A stretch of DNA of 32,073 nucleotides from a virus: positions 1-32,073 of IMG/VR virus record IMGVR_UViG_3300025030_000317; one strand, written 5' to 3'. The position numbers were made by a program, and so were the translations under genes. Below, in pieces: positions 1 through 7,560 of the stretch; position 1 is the stretch's first letter, and the number at the start of each line of letters is the position of its first letter. The notes under the pieces are model-generated. The model saw only the letters and a program-made list of their open reading frames with translations. It searched no databases and was not told the origin of the DNA.

Positions 1-3
1 AGT

Positions 4-372
4 TTATATTGTTGAACCAGTTCGCAAATATAAACTTCCCAATCCTACGGTATTAACTCCAGTACCTGTCGCTAAAGAAGTAAAACCATCAAGACTTTCA
101 AAATATGTCATAACATATTGCCTATTAAAAAACAAAGTTCCAATATTTAGTTCTCCAGTAATAGTTAATTTTGAACCTGTCCAAGACAATTTATCCCCTA
201 TTAAATTTCCTCCAAGTTCTCCGTCTTTTATCGCTCCACCAGAAACACCATCTGTGAATTGATTGACGGATGACGGCGTATCAGCCAACTCCGGCAATTC
301 AATAGATTCGGGCAAGTCGCCCTCAAACAAATCATCTAAATTGTATTCTAAATTATTTTCAAGTTTAGACAT
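4..372 (-). CDS. Short tail-fibre-like protein, 122 aa
   Basis: The reading frame runs from an ATG at 372 to a TAA at 4-6, overlapping the upstream 494-aa tail gene by 8 bases, so the two are probably translationally coupled. The N-terminal third is acidic and low in complexity (Leu/Glu/Asp rich). Residues from about 50 on have the Gly/Thr/Ser-rich beta pattern (GELGGN, LSWTGSKLTITGEL) seen where phage fibre and appendage proteins begin. No catalytic motif is visible. It is last in the tail run before the window edge, so it could be a small adaptor or the shortened start of a longer fibre. Function is inferred from position and composition only. Confidence 0.6.
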   Translation of the reverse strand: MSKLENNLEYNLDDLFEGDLPESIELPELADTPSSVNQFTDGVSGGAIKDGELGGNLIGDKLSWTGSKLTITGELNIGTLFFNRQYVMTYFESLDGFTSLATGTGVNTVGLGSLYLRTGSTI

Positions 373-1849
373 AATTATTTATAACTTTCGGTTCTGGGAT
401 TTCTATTTCTCTCACATACACAGGCGAACCGGCCGACTCGCCCGACACTTCCAATGAAATTGTTGTTCCTTTAATCGTTTTGCTAATTCCTAAAACCGAA
501 AGAACTTTATTTAAAAAACCTTTGCCATTTATCTCTATCGGGTCAAGAATTTCATTGACATAAGCGAAACATTTTACCGAGTTTAAATTTTTACCCCGTA
601 TCACTATTCTGTCCGCTATTTCTTTTTCTTTGTTTTCCCCAAAATTATTATGATGAGTTCTTATTTTAAAAGGAAAATTGGCGGTGGTGGTCGTGGTAGC
701 ATCGGTGTAAGTCGCTGGTTTGTCCATTCTATACACCGAACCATCATCATCCCCCCCGACTGTGGTATTTACGCCCGACACCAAATAATTGGCAAAAACC
801 CTGAACTCGGTCGGATAAGTCCTGACTGACCATTGATTTAAAATCCTATTGTATTTAAAAACCACATTGCTGTAAGTTTCCCCATCCACAGTAAGGTCGC
901 CCACGCTCCAAGCGAAATATCGGTCTGTCGCCCAACCAGCGATGTTGGCTTCCGAAGCCGAAGCGATAGCGTCCACCCACTTCTTAATCGGTCTTTTGTT
1001 GTCTTGGGATATGCAGACAGGACGAGAGCCGTTGGTGATATAAAATCCTTTGGCGTTTTCATTGGAATTGGAATAAAACGCGCAAAGTCCTCCGCCCATT
1101 ACCACGCTTTCCTGCGAGGGTGTGCCTATTTGAATAAGACTTTCAGGAAAAGCCGAGCTGAAATTCCAACGATGCAAACTTCTTTCTTTGAAAATAAGGA
1201 CATAACCCGGAACTTTCCCTAAGGCCGTTATCGGCCCCCCGCCGTCTTCCGGTTCTATATCCACGAAACCATTACCAGAAGTCCAAGACACTGTTGAACC
1301 ATTGGAAACTCCCGAATAGAAAATTCTAGTCAAAGTAGCCGTTACTCCTGCGATATACACCCGGTCTAGGAACTCTATGCATAAGTTTCCCGCCGGCATA
1401 TTAGCCAAATCAAATGCTCCTCCGGTAGTTATCCAACCAGCCGAGGTGTAACTTCTTTCCGCGTCCGTTCCATTGATAAACAAAGTCGCCCCGTTAAAGA
1501 CAAGGGAACGCATTTTTTTGCTGGCAGTCAGTCCGGTTACCACCACTCCGCCCGCCACATCATTAACATCGTAAATCACGGAGGTCGCTCCACCCGAAGC
1601 ATTGATAGTTCCGAAAAGTTTGTTGTTGGCGGCGGTGTCCACATCTATATGCTGGTGAAGTCCCAACACGGTCATATTGTCCACCATTTGCGTTCCAATA
1701 GTCGCTCTGCCTGGACGGGAGACTACCGAACCAATCTCAATATCCGCTTCGCAATTTAGAAGCAGGTTTACTGTATTGGCGGGAGAAAGAGAAACATTTG
1801 CGTCCGATAACATCGCCCCGCTAAAGTCTTGTATTTTTATACTTGGCAT
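365..1849 (-). CDS. Tail protein, probable beta-propeller nozzle/hub, 494 aa
   Basis: This is a large, beta-rich, Gly/Ser/Thr/Val-rich protein with regularly spaced Trp, Tyr and Gly turn motifs (GLGxHQH, FINGTDAERSY, GYVLIFKERSLHRW, FKYNRILNQWSVRTYP). That rhythm resembles the beta-propeller tail proteins of podophages (T7 gp12-like, P22 gp10-like). The C-terminal 100 residues (FKIRTHHNNFGENKEKEIADRIVIRG) look like a separate beta domain. It follows the 564-aa virion protein by 6 bases in the same orientation, the order expected for adaptor then nozzle. The family assignment is by pattern, not by a database match. A siphophage distal-tail role cannot be excluded. Confidence 0.7.
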   Translation of the reverse strand: MPSIKIQDFSGAMLSDANVSLSPANTVNLLLNCEADIEIGSVVSRPGRATIGTQMVDNMTVLGLHQHIDVDTAANNKLFGTINASGGATSVIYDVNDVAGGVVVTGLTASKKMRSLVFNGATLFINGTDAERSYTSAGWITTGGAFDLANMPAGNLCIEFLDRVYIAGVTATLTRIFYSGVSNGSTVSWTSGNGFVDIEPEDGGGPITALGKVPGYVLIFKERSLHRWNFSSAFPESLIQIGTPSQESVVMGGGLCAFYSNSNENAKGFYITNGSRPVCISQDNKRPIKKWVDAIASASEANIAGWATDRYFAWSVGDLTVDGETYSNVVFKYNRILNQWSVRTYPTEFRVFANYLVSGVNTTVGGDDDGSVYRMDKPATYTDATTTTTANFPFKIRTHHNNFGENKEKEIADRIVIRGKNLNSVKCFAYVNEILDPIEINGKGFLNKVLSVLGISKTIKGTTISLEVSGESAGSPVYVREIEIPEPKVINNYV

Positions 1850-1855
1850 TGTTGT

Positions 1856-3550
1856 TTACTGTTGTGAATAATCCAAACTTTGCAAATTGGCTTTCCTTGT
1901 AAGGTTGCCTCGTTTATACATTTTGTTTAAAGATGGTCGCATTCTAAACCTGTTATTTGAAGGAAGAGTTCTAATAGCATCATTAAGTTTTTCTTTAAAT
2001 CCGATATAAAATCCGTCCGTGTAATCCAAAATCCCGTTGTTCTTTGCTTTCATTTTCATTCGCCATTTTAGAAAATCGGAAATCATATCGTATCTTTGCA
2101 GGTCAATAGTGTCGCCATCGCTGTCCACCATTGTAATAACTTTGGCGTAATCCCCGTAGATATTGGAATTGTCTTCATTGCCGTCCGCCAAAGGCCAAAA
2201 TTCTATGTTCCCGTTTCGCACAGTAAAAGAGCTTGGTATGCCCTCGTCCTCGTCCTGCCAAACATAAGTGTCCACCGCTATTGTTACGGAAATTGAACCT
2301 GTCCCCGAAGCGGGAACACCGGTAAGAATACCAACAGTAGCGGAGCGAGTTACGCCAGTATAAGTGATACTGTATTTCGTCCCCGACACATAAACATTAA
2401 CCGAACCGCTATCGGCAAAATCATAAGAATTGTCTATTTCCAAAGTCGTCTGTCCCGATACGGCTTGGGTAGTTACTTGCGTCCTCTTGACCCCCGTCAT
2501 TTGAGCCTCAAACCAAACAGGGTCTAAATAATCCAGTTTTCCGTTGTCGCCTATCCTGACAGCGATTAAACTCTTGTTTGTTTCGGTGTCATAAGCGTCT
2601 GTCGGCATTGCCAAAATGTTCGTTCCTCTTGAAACTTGTCCTAATACAGCGTTATAGGAATAATGCTCCGGCCACCTTTTTAATTTTCCTTGAACAAGTT
2701 TAAGCCCATCATTCGCCCATTCATAGCAATCTTGGATAGTAAGTTTGTCGGAAAAATCCAATTCCAAATCTCTCAAAGCCCTTTCTGTCATAAAACCAAC
2801 CGAGCTTCTTTCCCAAGTTCCATATTGAACCCCGTCCGAATAAAGAGAGCATTTATACCAAGTGTGCGTTCCCGTGCCTGTGTCGGTAATATCCACCGCT
2901 GAACCGCCATTAGTCAAAGACACGCTAAAAGTATTGGTGGCGGATGAAATCACATAATAAAGAACTGTCGTGGAAAGTCCGGCAGGCAGAGTTGTGCCAG
3001 AAATAACTTTTATAATATCCCCATTAACCAATCCGTGAGCCGTTGAGGTGATAATGTCCGTTGTGGCGGCGGTAAAAACCACTCCGATATTATTCACATA
3101 TCGCCCGAAATAATATCCCGAATTATATTCAGGTTCGGGATAGACAAGTATTGGATTATCCGCTTCCAAAGCCACCAGTCCGTTTAACGCAGTCGTGGTT
3201 AAAGCGGTTTTTGTTCCCGTTAAAGTCGTGGTGTGAGCCAATTCAATCTGGTTAAAGGGAATAAGATAAACTTTCTCTCCGGCGTAATGAGCGAAAGAAG
3301 TATTAGCCGCCAAGGTTATGGTCGCTCCGGACGGAACGGTGGTGGCGTGGGTTTTGACAAACTCCGCCGTTTCTCCGAATGGGTTGATGATTAAGTTTTG
3401 ATTTATACCGAACCTGTTGATGTTGGAAACAGTCAAAGTCCCCGAAGCGGCGGCGATGTCCGCCGTTAAATGGGTTTCTTCCATCTTTAAATTCAAAAGG
3501 TGGCTTTGATTTATGAGAAGCTGTTTATTTTTCCAACTTATTACAAGCAT
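1856..3550 (-). CDS. Head-tail adaptor or tail tubular protein, 564 aa
   Basis: I place the start at the ATG at 3550 (MLVISWKNKQLL). The frame is open 24 codons further upstream, but that would overlap the preceding gene, whose stop lies at 3553. The N-terminus up to residue 100 (LTADIAAASGTLTVSN, then an Asn-rich strand pattern and a GETAEFV motif) is of a kind common in phage virion proteins near the neck. The middle has Gly/Thr-rich insertions. The C-terminal 180 residues are mixed (WQDEDEGIPSSFTVRNGNIEFWPLADG) and end in a basic helical tail (DFLKWRMKMKAK). Its place between capsid and propeller genes suggests a gp11-like adaptor. No enzyme motif is visible. Confidence 0.65.
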   Translation of the reverse strand: MLVISWKNKQLLINQSHLLNLKMEETHLTADIAAASGTLTVSNINRFGINQNLIINPFGETAEFVKTHATTVPSGATITLAANTSFAHYAGEKVYLIPFNQIELAHTTTLTGTKTALTTTALNGLVALEADNPILVYPEPEYNSGYYFGRYVNNIGVVFTAATTDIITSTAHGLVNGDIIKVISGTTLPAGLSTTVLYYVISSATNTFSVSLTNGGSAVDITDTGTGTHTWYKCSLYSDGVQYGTWERSSVGFMTERALRDLELDFSDKLTIQDCYEWANDGLKLVQGKLKRWPEHYSYNAVLGQVSRGTNILAMPTDAYDTETNKSLIAVRIGDNGKLDYLDPVWFEAQMTGVKRTQVTTQAVSGQTTLEIDNSYDFADSGSVNVYVSGTKYSITYTGVTRSATVGILTGVPASGTGSISVTIAVDTYVWQDEDEGIPSSFTVRNGNIEFWPLADGNEDNSNIYGDYAKVITMVDSDGDTIDLQRYDMISDFLKWRMKMKAKNNGILDYTDGFYIGFKEKLNDAIRTLPSNNRFRMRPSLNKMYKRGNLTRKANLQSLDYSQQ

Positions 3551-3552
3551 AT

Positions 3553-3927
3553 TTATAGAGTAGTTTCCGTAATGGTAATTGTGCTGGAAGCATTTACTCC
3601 AAAAGCCGATACCGCTCCGCAACCATAATCATCAGATGAGTAGGCGACAGTAGTGCTGGCTCCCTGCCAATTTCCATCCATTGAAGTCGGAGTTACAGCC
3701 GAATGGAAAGAAAGCATAATCGCTTGGGCTTTTGTGGAGATAATACGGGAGGAACAAGAGGGTTTAGCGGAAAAAAGAGTTTTATTTTCCTGTATCCCGA
3801 CCGTTATCGTAGAAGAAGAAGCCACTCTTGAAAACATACCTTTTAAGTTTGTTTGTTCTTTTCCTTTAAAAGAAATTACTATGGCTATTATTGATATTAA
3901 AATTGCTATCCCTGCTAGTATTTTCAT
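3553..3927 (-). CDS. Membrane-anchored small virion-region protein, 124 aa
   Basis: Residues 1-20 form one hydrophobic segment after a single Lys (MKILAGIAILISIIAIVIS), a signal anchor. The rest is Ser/Thr-rich with strand-like stretches and several Cys (CSSR, YGCG). It ends two bases before the start of the 564-aa tail gene and follows another N-terminally anchored Ser/Thr-rich protein (4003-4665) with a similar plan. The two may be diverged duplicates, though identity is low. The role is unknown. Candidates are a minor virion spike with an anchor or an exported host-surface protein carried in the late operon. Confidence 0.6.
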   Translation of the reverse strand: MKILAGIAILISIIAIVISFKGKEQTNLKGMFSRVASSSTITVGIQENKTLFSAKPSCSSRIISTKAQAIMLSFHSAVTPTSMDGNWQGASTTVAYSSDDYGCGAVSAFGVNASSTITITETTL

Positions 3928-4002
3928 TTTTTTAATTTAGTTGTTAATTTTTAGCTCTTATCGCACCGCTCTATATCACAAGTATAAAACGGTGAGTAAA
4001 AG

Positions 4003-4665
4003 CTAAATGGAAATGTCCTGACACCACACCCCCGCTTCCGCGCTCCAATTACCATAGTAAGTAGAGGAAGCCGAAGTATTGGTAATGTCGCCGATAATAG
4101 CAGTCAAAACATCGCCTGCGGCCAGAATGAAACTTGAAGCAGTCGGCACTATAATTGTCGTAGTTGTAGTCGCTACTGTGCTTGAAGCCACAAGATTTGT
4201 GGAAGCAACAGCAGTAGTGGAAGTGCCTAAACTGAATACAAGAGACGGCGCAAATGAGCCGTTGTTTTTGACATAAAGGAATGCTGTGTGAGAATCGCAG
4301 AATTTGGGGCCGGTGCTGTTGGTGTAAATCGTCCTGACAGTTCCTGTGGCGGCGGTTGAAAAAGTCCCGCCGACAACAAGTCCGTCTACTGATTGGGTAA
4401 TCGTAGTCGTGCCAGTAAGAGTGGATGTCCCATCAACAGTCAAGGAAGCTCCGCCAGCCGGAGGAACATTGACTGTTATGCCTTCCTGAAAAGTGTGCGG
4501 ATTGGAAATCGTGGTGGAACTTCTGTTGATAGCCCCCAAGCTATCAACTTCCTTCACAATTCTCTCCACATTTTTTGTTTCCAGTCTATTTCCCAAGAAA
4601 GACGAAGCGACCAAGAAAGCGATAATCAGAACGCTCAAATGGTTTTTCTTTAAATAGTCAATCAT
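4003..4665 (-). CDS. Membrane-anchored Thr/Ser-rich protein, 220 aa
   Basis: A short basic N-terminus (MIDYLKKNH) precedes one hydrophobic helix at about residues 10-27 (LSVLIIAFLVASSFLG). A Thr/Ser/Gly-rich beta-type ectodomain follows, with runs such as GTSTLTGTTTI and STVATTTTTIIV, a Cys near residue 120 and a second close to the C-terminus (VWCQDISI). Its ATG overlaps the stop of the 99-aa gene by 4 bases, so the two are coupled. A transmembrane anchor is odd for a gene lying between capsid and tail genes. The composition recalls secreted surface proteins of Patescibacteria, but that is only an impression. The function is not known. Confidence 0.65.
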   Translation of the reverse strand: MIDYLKKNHLSVLIIAFLVASSFLGNRLETKNVERIVKEVDSLGAINRSSTTISNPHTFQEGITVNVPPAGGASLTVDGTSTLTGTTTITQSVDGLVVGGTFSTAATGTVRTIYTNSTGPKFCDSHTAFLYVKNNGSFAPSLVFSLGTSTTAVASTNLVASSTVATTTTTIIVPTASSFILAAGDVLTAIIGDITNTSASSTYYGNWSAEAGVWCQDISI

Positions 4666-4961
4666 TGTTTTGTTTTGCGTCCGCTTTTTACTTCCCTTAC
4701 GACTTCTTTCCCTCTGTCCTCAATAATCTTGGCGGACGCTTTTACGGCTTCTTCCACTCCAAGCGGTTTAAATTTCTTTTCCACCGCTTTGTCGTAGTCT
4801 TCCGCCGTCTTAATGCCGTTGCGGATATAATCCGCCGCCTCCAAACGAGTGAGGTTGCGGGCTTTTTCCAAAGCCATCAACTCCTCCAACTCTTCGGGAG
4901 ACCACGGCTGTCCGTAAGCCTTTGCCCGTCCTTGTGATACCAGATTTGCGTAATTAAGCAT
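4662..4961 (-). CDS. Small helical protein next to capsid gene, 99 aa
   Basis: The protein is mostly charged and helical, with a central AxxLTRLEAADYIRNGIKTAEDYDKA region and a Lys/Arg-rich tail (VREVKSGRKTKQ). It contains no Cys or membrane segment. It lies directly downstream of the capsid gene and overlaps the next gene by 4 bases. In many phages this slot holds a head-completion or neck protein, and the size fits, but no specific family is recognised. Confidence 0.55.
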   Translation of the reverse strand: MLNYANLVSQGRAKAYGQPWSPEELEELMALEKARNLTRLEAADYIRNGIKTAEDYDKAVEKKFKPLGVEEAVKASAKIIEDRGKEVVREVKSGRKTKQ

Positions 4962-4992
4962 AAGCGTAAATTAAGCTGATAATAATTGACCT

Positions 4993-5973
4993 TTAATTTG
5001 CCCCTGTTGTCCCCCAGCAATTAAAACTCTGGCCGAGAAACAGCACATAATAAGCGTCTATTGGGTATTCCCAGTTAAGAGAATCGTGGACTTGCGTTGA
5101 TTCGCCCATTTGGGGTTTTTGAGCGAACGGCGATTTCAGGGTGCTTTTGATATTCCTTGAATCGGCCATAAACCAATAAGCGGAAGTGTCCGTGCCATCT
5201 CCTCTTGTATCCAGTCTTGACCAGACAAGGATGTTAGAAACTTTGCTCTTCAAGGGGTTCAAATCAACATTCGGAGTTCCTTGAACGCCCGATGAAAAGA
5301 CAACTCTTTCCGCCAAATCCTCATTAGTGGCTGAAACAATCAACTGATTAAGGTTAATCGGTCTATTGGTGCCATTAGGGTCTTTGTGGGTCTTGGCATC
5401 TTTTCTGGCGGTGATAATCGCATCTCTGGAAAGAGCCGGATTCGCCGTGGCGGCCGAATTTCTGATAAGGTTTCTGGCAGTTGTTGAGTTCTGGTTGTTG
5501 GTATGGGAAGCGGAAAAGAACACAACAGCGTCCGGGGTTGTGTTGGCTTGGGAATATCCGTAAATGTCCGTGTAGGAAGTCCCGGAAAACCCATTGGTAA
5601 GCAAGTCGGCTTGAGATTGGTCTACTCTGTCAAAAGCATAGTCCACTGCCGAGCGGACTAACTCTTGCATTTGGTCATATCTCTCAAACATTCGCATATC
5701 CTTGGTAATGGACACACGGCCTCCGTAGCGCCTCTGCGTTGCGGAAACAGAATCCCCCTCTACTGAACTAGCGACTGGGAGCTGGGCTCCTTCAGCCACT
5801 CGGTCAAATTTGGCAATGCCGTTCAAGATAAGGTAGTTGTAGGTTTGCCAGTTGGTTTCGGAAACATCAAAAAGTTCCTTGCCAATCCAGTCCTGCACCT
5901 TTTCTTTGGCTGACTCGTTATACCATTCGTTCAGTTTCTGGGTCAAAGTTGTGTAGTCGGTAGTTGTTAACAT
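4993..5973 (-). CDS. Major capsid protein (HK97-fold), 326 aa
   Basis: I choose the ATG at 5973 (MLTTTDYTTLTQ). The frame stays open 17 codons further, but that extension is AT-rich leader and not protein-like. The features fit an HK97-type capsid subunit without a long delta domain: an N-terminal helix (LNEWYNESAKEKVQDWIGKE), a strand-rich region with RRYGGRVSITKDM, a spine-helix pattern with DQMQELVRSAVDYAFDRVDQSQAD, then an NPALSRDAIITARK helix and an IDAYYVLFLGQSFN strand near the end. The gene order scaffold, decoration candidate, capsid supports it. No Shine-Dalgarno precedes the start, only TATCATT before ATG. Assembly may depend on the phage chaperonin encoded upstream. Confidence 0.85.
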   Translation of the reverse strand: MLTTTDYTTLTQKLNEWYNESAKEKVQDWIGKELFDVSETNWQTYNYLILNGIAKFDRVAEGAQLPVASSVEGDSVSATQRRYGGRVSITKDMRMFERYDQMQELVRSAVDYAFDRVDQSQADLLTNGFSGTSYTDIYGYSQANTTPDAVVFFSASHTNNQNSTTARNLIRNSAATANPALSRDAIITARKDAKTHKDPNGTNRPINLNQLIVSATNEDLAERVVFSSGVQGTPNVDLNPLKSKVSNILVWSRLDTRGDGTDTSAYWFMADSRNIKSTLKSPFAQKPQMGESTQVHDSLNWEYPIDAYYVLFLGQSFNCWGTTGAN

Positions 5974-6023
5974 AATGATAAAATTAAATTGATAATAAAA
6001 CTGCGGCAAACTATCACCTATCA

Positions 6024-6431
6024 CTAGGCGATAGCTTGCATAAATCGTCCTTCAACGATTTTGTCAGTTGCGTTTATGATTCTTTCTATAAGAAAAATCT
6101 TGTCGGTAGTGGCGGTCAAATCAACCGTCCCAGCGGCGGAAATATCATAGCGGTTTCCAACGTGTGTAGCCTGAACAGGTGTTGTGCCTGTCGTGGCGTG
6201 AACAACCACGGACGGGTCTATTCGGGTGCAAAGAATACTATCCGTGCCATCTCCTGCCGCCGAGGTTTTGGTTTCCATTGAAATAAAATCAACGGAAGCG
6301 TCCCCCGAAGCAGAAGCCGCCAAATAACCGGAAGTGAATTTCACTCCGTTATTTTTAGTGAAAGCGGTAGATGCTGTGGCCGGCAAAGAAACTGTTTTGC
6401 CCTCTTCTCTATTTTGAACAATAAAGCTCAT
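6024..6431 (-). CDS. Probable head decoration protein, 135 aa
   Basis: A small Ala/Thr/Ser/Gly-rich beta protein (ATASTAFTKNNGV, YLAASASGDASVDF, YDISAAGTVDLTATTDKIFLIERI) lies immediately before the capsid gene. Short proteins of this composition at this place are usually capsid-stabilising decoration or head-fibre proteins (lambda gpD-like or DUF2190-like). No Cys and no membrane segment are present. The capsid ATG I use lies 51 bases downstream of its stop. The family is inferred from size, composition and position. Confidence 0.65.
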   Translation of the reverse strand: MSFIVQNREEGKTVSLPATASTAFTKNNGVKFTSGYLAASASGDASVDFISMETKTSAAGDGTDSILCTRIDPSVVVHATTGTTPVQATHVGNRYDISAAGTVDLTATTDKIFLIERIINATDKIVEGRFMQAIA

Positions 6432-6492
6432 TTTATTGCTGTTAAACTTATAATAACAGCAACCCTTAAATACTTTTGATATTACTTATACC

Positions 6493-7116
6493 TTACTTAT
6501 ACCATTCGCTCGGTTTTTTGGCGGGAGTGATATTGAGAGAACTTTTTTGAGGTTTTGAAGCGGGAGCGTTGCCTGTCGGACTTGTCTTGGTTGTAGTCAA
6601 ATCACTGATGTCAGGTTTAGCTTCCGCCTTCGGCCTGCGGGTGTTAAACACCGTGTAAGCGTCCTTAATGTCCTCTAAAATGTCCTCTGCGGTATCCTTG
6701 CCCCTGCGAGGAGTATAAAACTGGCGAGCCTTATCCCAATTTTCCAGCAAATCCGTTTTAAAAGATTTGACTTCTTCCGTGTCCTGTTCGGAAACGGCAG
6801 TTGCCATACGGATAGCTTTCTTTTGGTTAGCCAACTCAAAATCCGACTTTTTAAGAAAATCAGGTTTTTCAACTTTCTTTTCTTCAATCGGTTTTTCTTC
6901 GGGTTTCTTTTCAGGCTTGTGCCTGTTATAGATTGCCCGAAACTTTTTTGCTTCGGCTAATAAAGCGTCTCTTTCAAGTTTATCAAGAGGGTCGCCGCCC
7001 TGATTGTCTAACTCATCGGACTTCGGGTCTTCTGAATTATTCTCATCAGGTTCCAGCTGAATCTCCTGCTGGTCAGGGTTGGGAGTTGTTTCCAACTCTA
7101 ATTCATCATTTGTCAT
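6493..7116 (-). CDS. Capsid scaffolding protein, 207 aa
   Basis: This is a highly charged, low-complexity protein. Residues 1-45 are very acidic and rich in Asn/Gln/Pro. Residues 46-150 are Lys/Glu-rich helix (coiled-coil like), with EKKPEEKPIEEKKVEKP. The tail is Pro/Lys/Ser-rich and ends KKPSEWYK. That make-up, and the place just before decoration and capsid genes, is typical of phage scaffold proteins, whose basic C-terminus binds the capsid subunit. The start at 7116 has no Shine-Dalgarno. It is the first gene after a good promoter (7183-7211), so it probably begins the virion transcript. Confidence 0.75.
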   Translation of the reverse strand: MTNDELELETTPNPDQQEIQLEPDENNSEDPKSDELDNQGGDPLDKLERDALLAEAKKFRAIYNRHKPEKKPEEKPIEEKKVEKPDFLKKSDFELANQKKAIRMATAVSEQDTEEVKSFKTDLLENWDKARQFYTPRRGKDTAEDILEDIKDAYTVFNTRRPKAEAKPDISDLTTTKTSPTGNAPASKPQKSSLNITPAKKPSEWYK

Positions 7117-7182
7117 AGTTGATGTGTCTAGTTAATAATCGCTTTTTACAAGGGTTCGTTCCCTGTTTAATTTTCTAATTTA

Positions 7183-7211
7183 ATTATATCACCTTTTTAT
7201 TTGTCAAGCAA
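7183..7211 (-). promoter_or_regulatory. Extended -10 promoter for scaffold/capsid operon
   Basis: On the minus strand TTGCTT (7206-7211) and TATAAT (7183-7188) are 17 bases apart, with the extended -10 form TGATATAAT. A perfect TTGACA (7202-7207) overlaps but gives only a 13-base spacer to TATAAT. The same TTGCTT-16-TGATATAAT arrangement recurs before the plus-strand operon at 12483-12510. The predicted transcript would start near 7176, about 60 bases before the scaffold gene. Confidence 0.65.
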
Positions 7212-7233
7212 GTTTTATTTTTCAGTAATTTTG

Positions 7234-7560
7234 TCAAGCAACTTTTTCAGCAACTTTTTCAGCATTATCTTTTCTTAATTTTTGAATTGCCAAATAAGAT
7301 GCCCTTGCTCTCAATCTCAAATTTCTCACTTCTAAAAGTTGCCCCGCCATTCCTTTGGCATTGTCCAATCTGCCTTCCAAAAATCTTTCCATTCCTTGTT
7401 TAATCAGATAGTCTTCTCTGGCATTAAGATACAGACGGAAAGTATCATTCTCATATAATTGGGCGAAAAGTCCCAATTGCTGTTCTTTGGATAAAGGCGG
7501 AATTGGTTTGTCTTTTCCAATTATCAAATCTATTATCAAATTTCTTATTTTATTTTTCAT
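7234..7560 (-). CDS. Helical protein of unknown function after groEL, 108 aa
   Basis: I use the ATG at 7560 (MKNKIRNLIIDLI). The frame is open 10 codons further inside the chaperonin gene. The ATG overlaps the last 11 bases of the chaperonin gene, so the two are coupled. The protein is all-helical, rich in Leu/Arg/Lys, with LSKEQQLGLFAQLYENDTFRLYL and RNLRLRARASYLAIQKLRK, and ends in the repeat EKVAEKVA. It has no GroES features (no mobile-loop GGI/V pattern, no beta barrel pattern). This slot usually holds portal-region genes. It might be a head-assembly accessory or a partner of the chaperonin, but nothing in the sequence proves that. Confidence 0.6.
   Translation of the reverse strand: MKNKIRNLIIDLIIGKDKPIPPLSKEQQLGLFAQLYENDTFRLYLNAREDYLIKQGMERFLEGRLDNAKGMAGQLLEVRNLRLRARASYLAIQKLRKDNAEKVAEKVA

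Noticed and set aside
3653-3940. Plus-strand ORF of 95 aa opposite the 124-aa gene
   Set aside because: It is antisense shadow. The minus-strand gene fits the operon and has a signal anchor.
5340-5594. ORF of 84 aa inside the capsid gene
   Set aside because: It is an out-of-frame shadow with Pro/Arg/Thr-rich nonsense composition.
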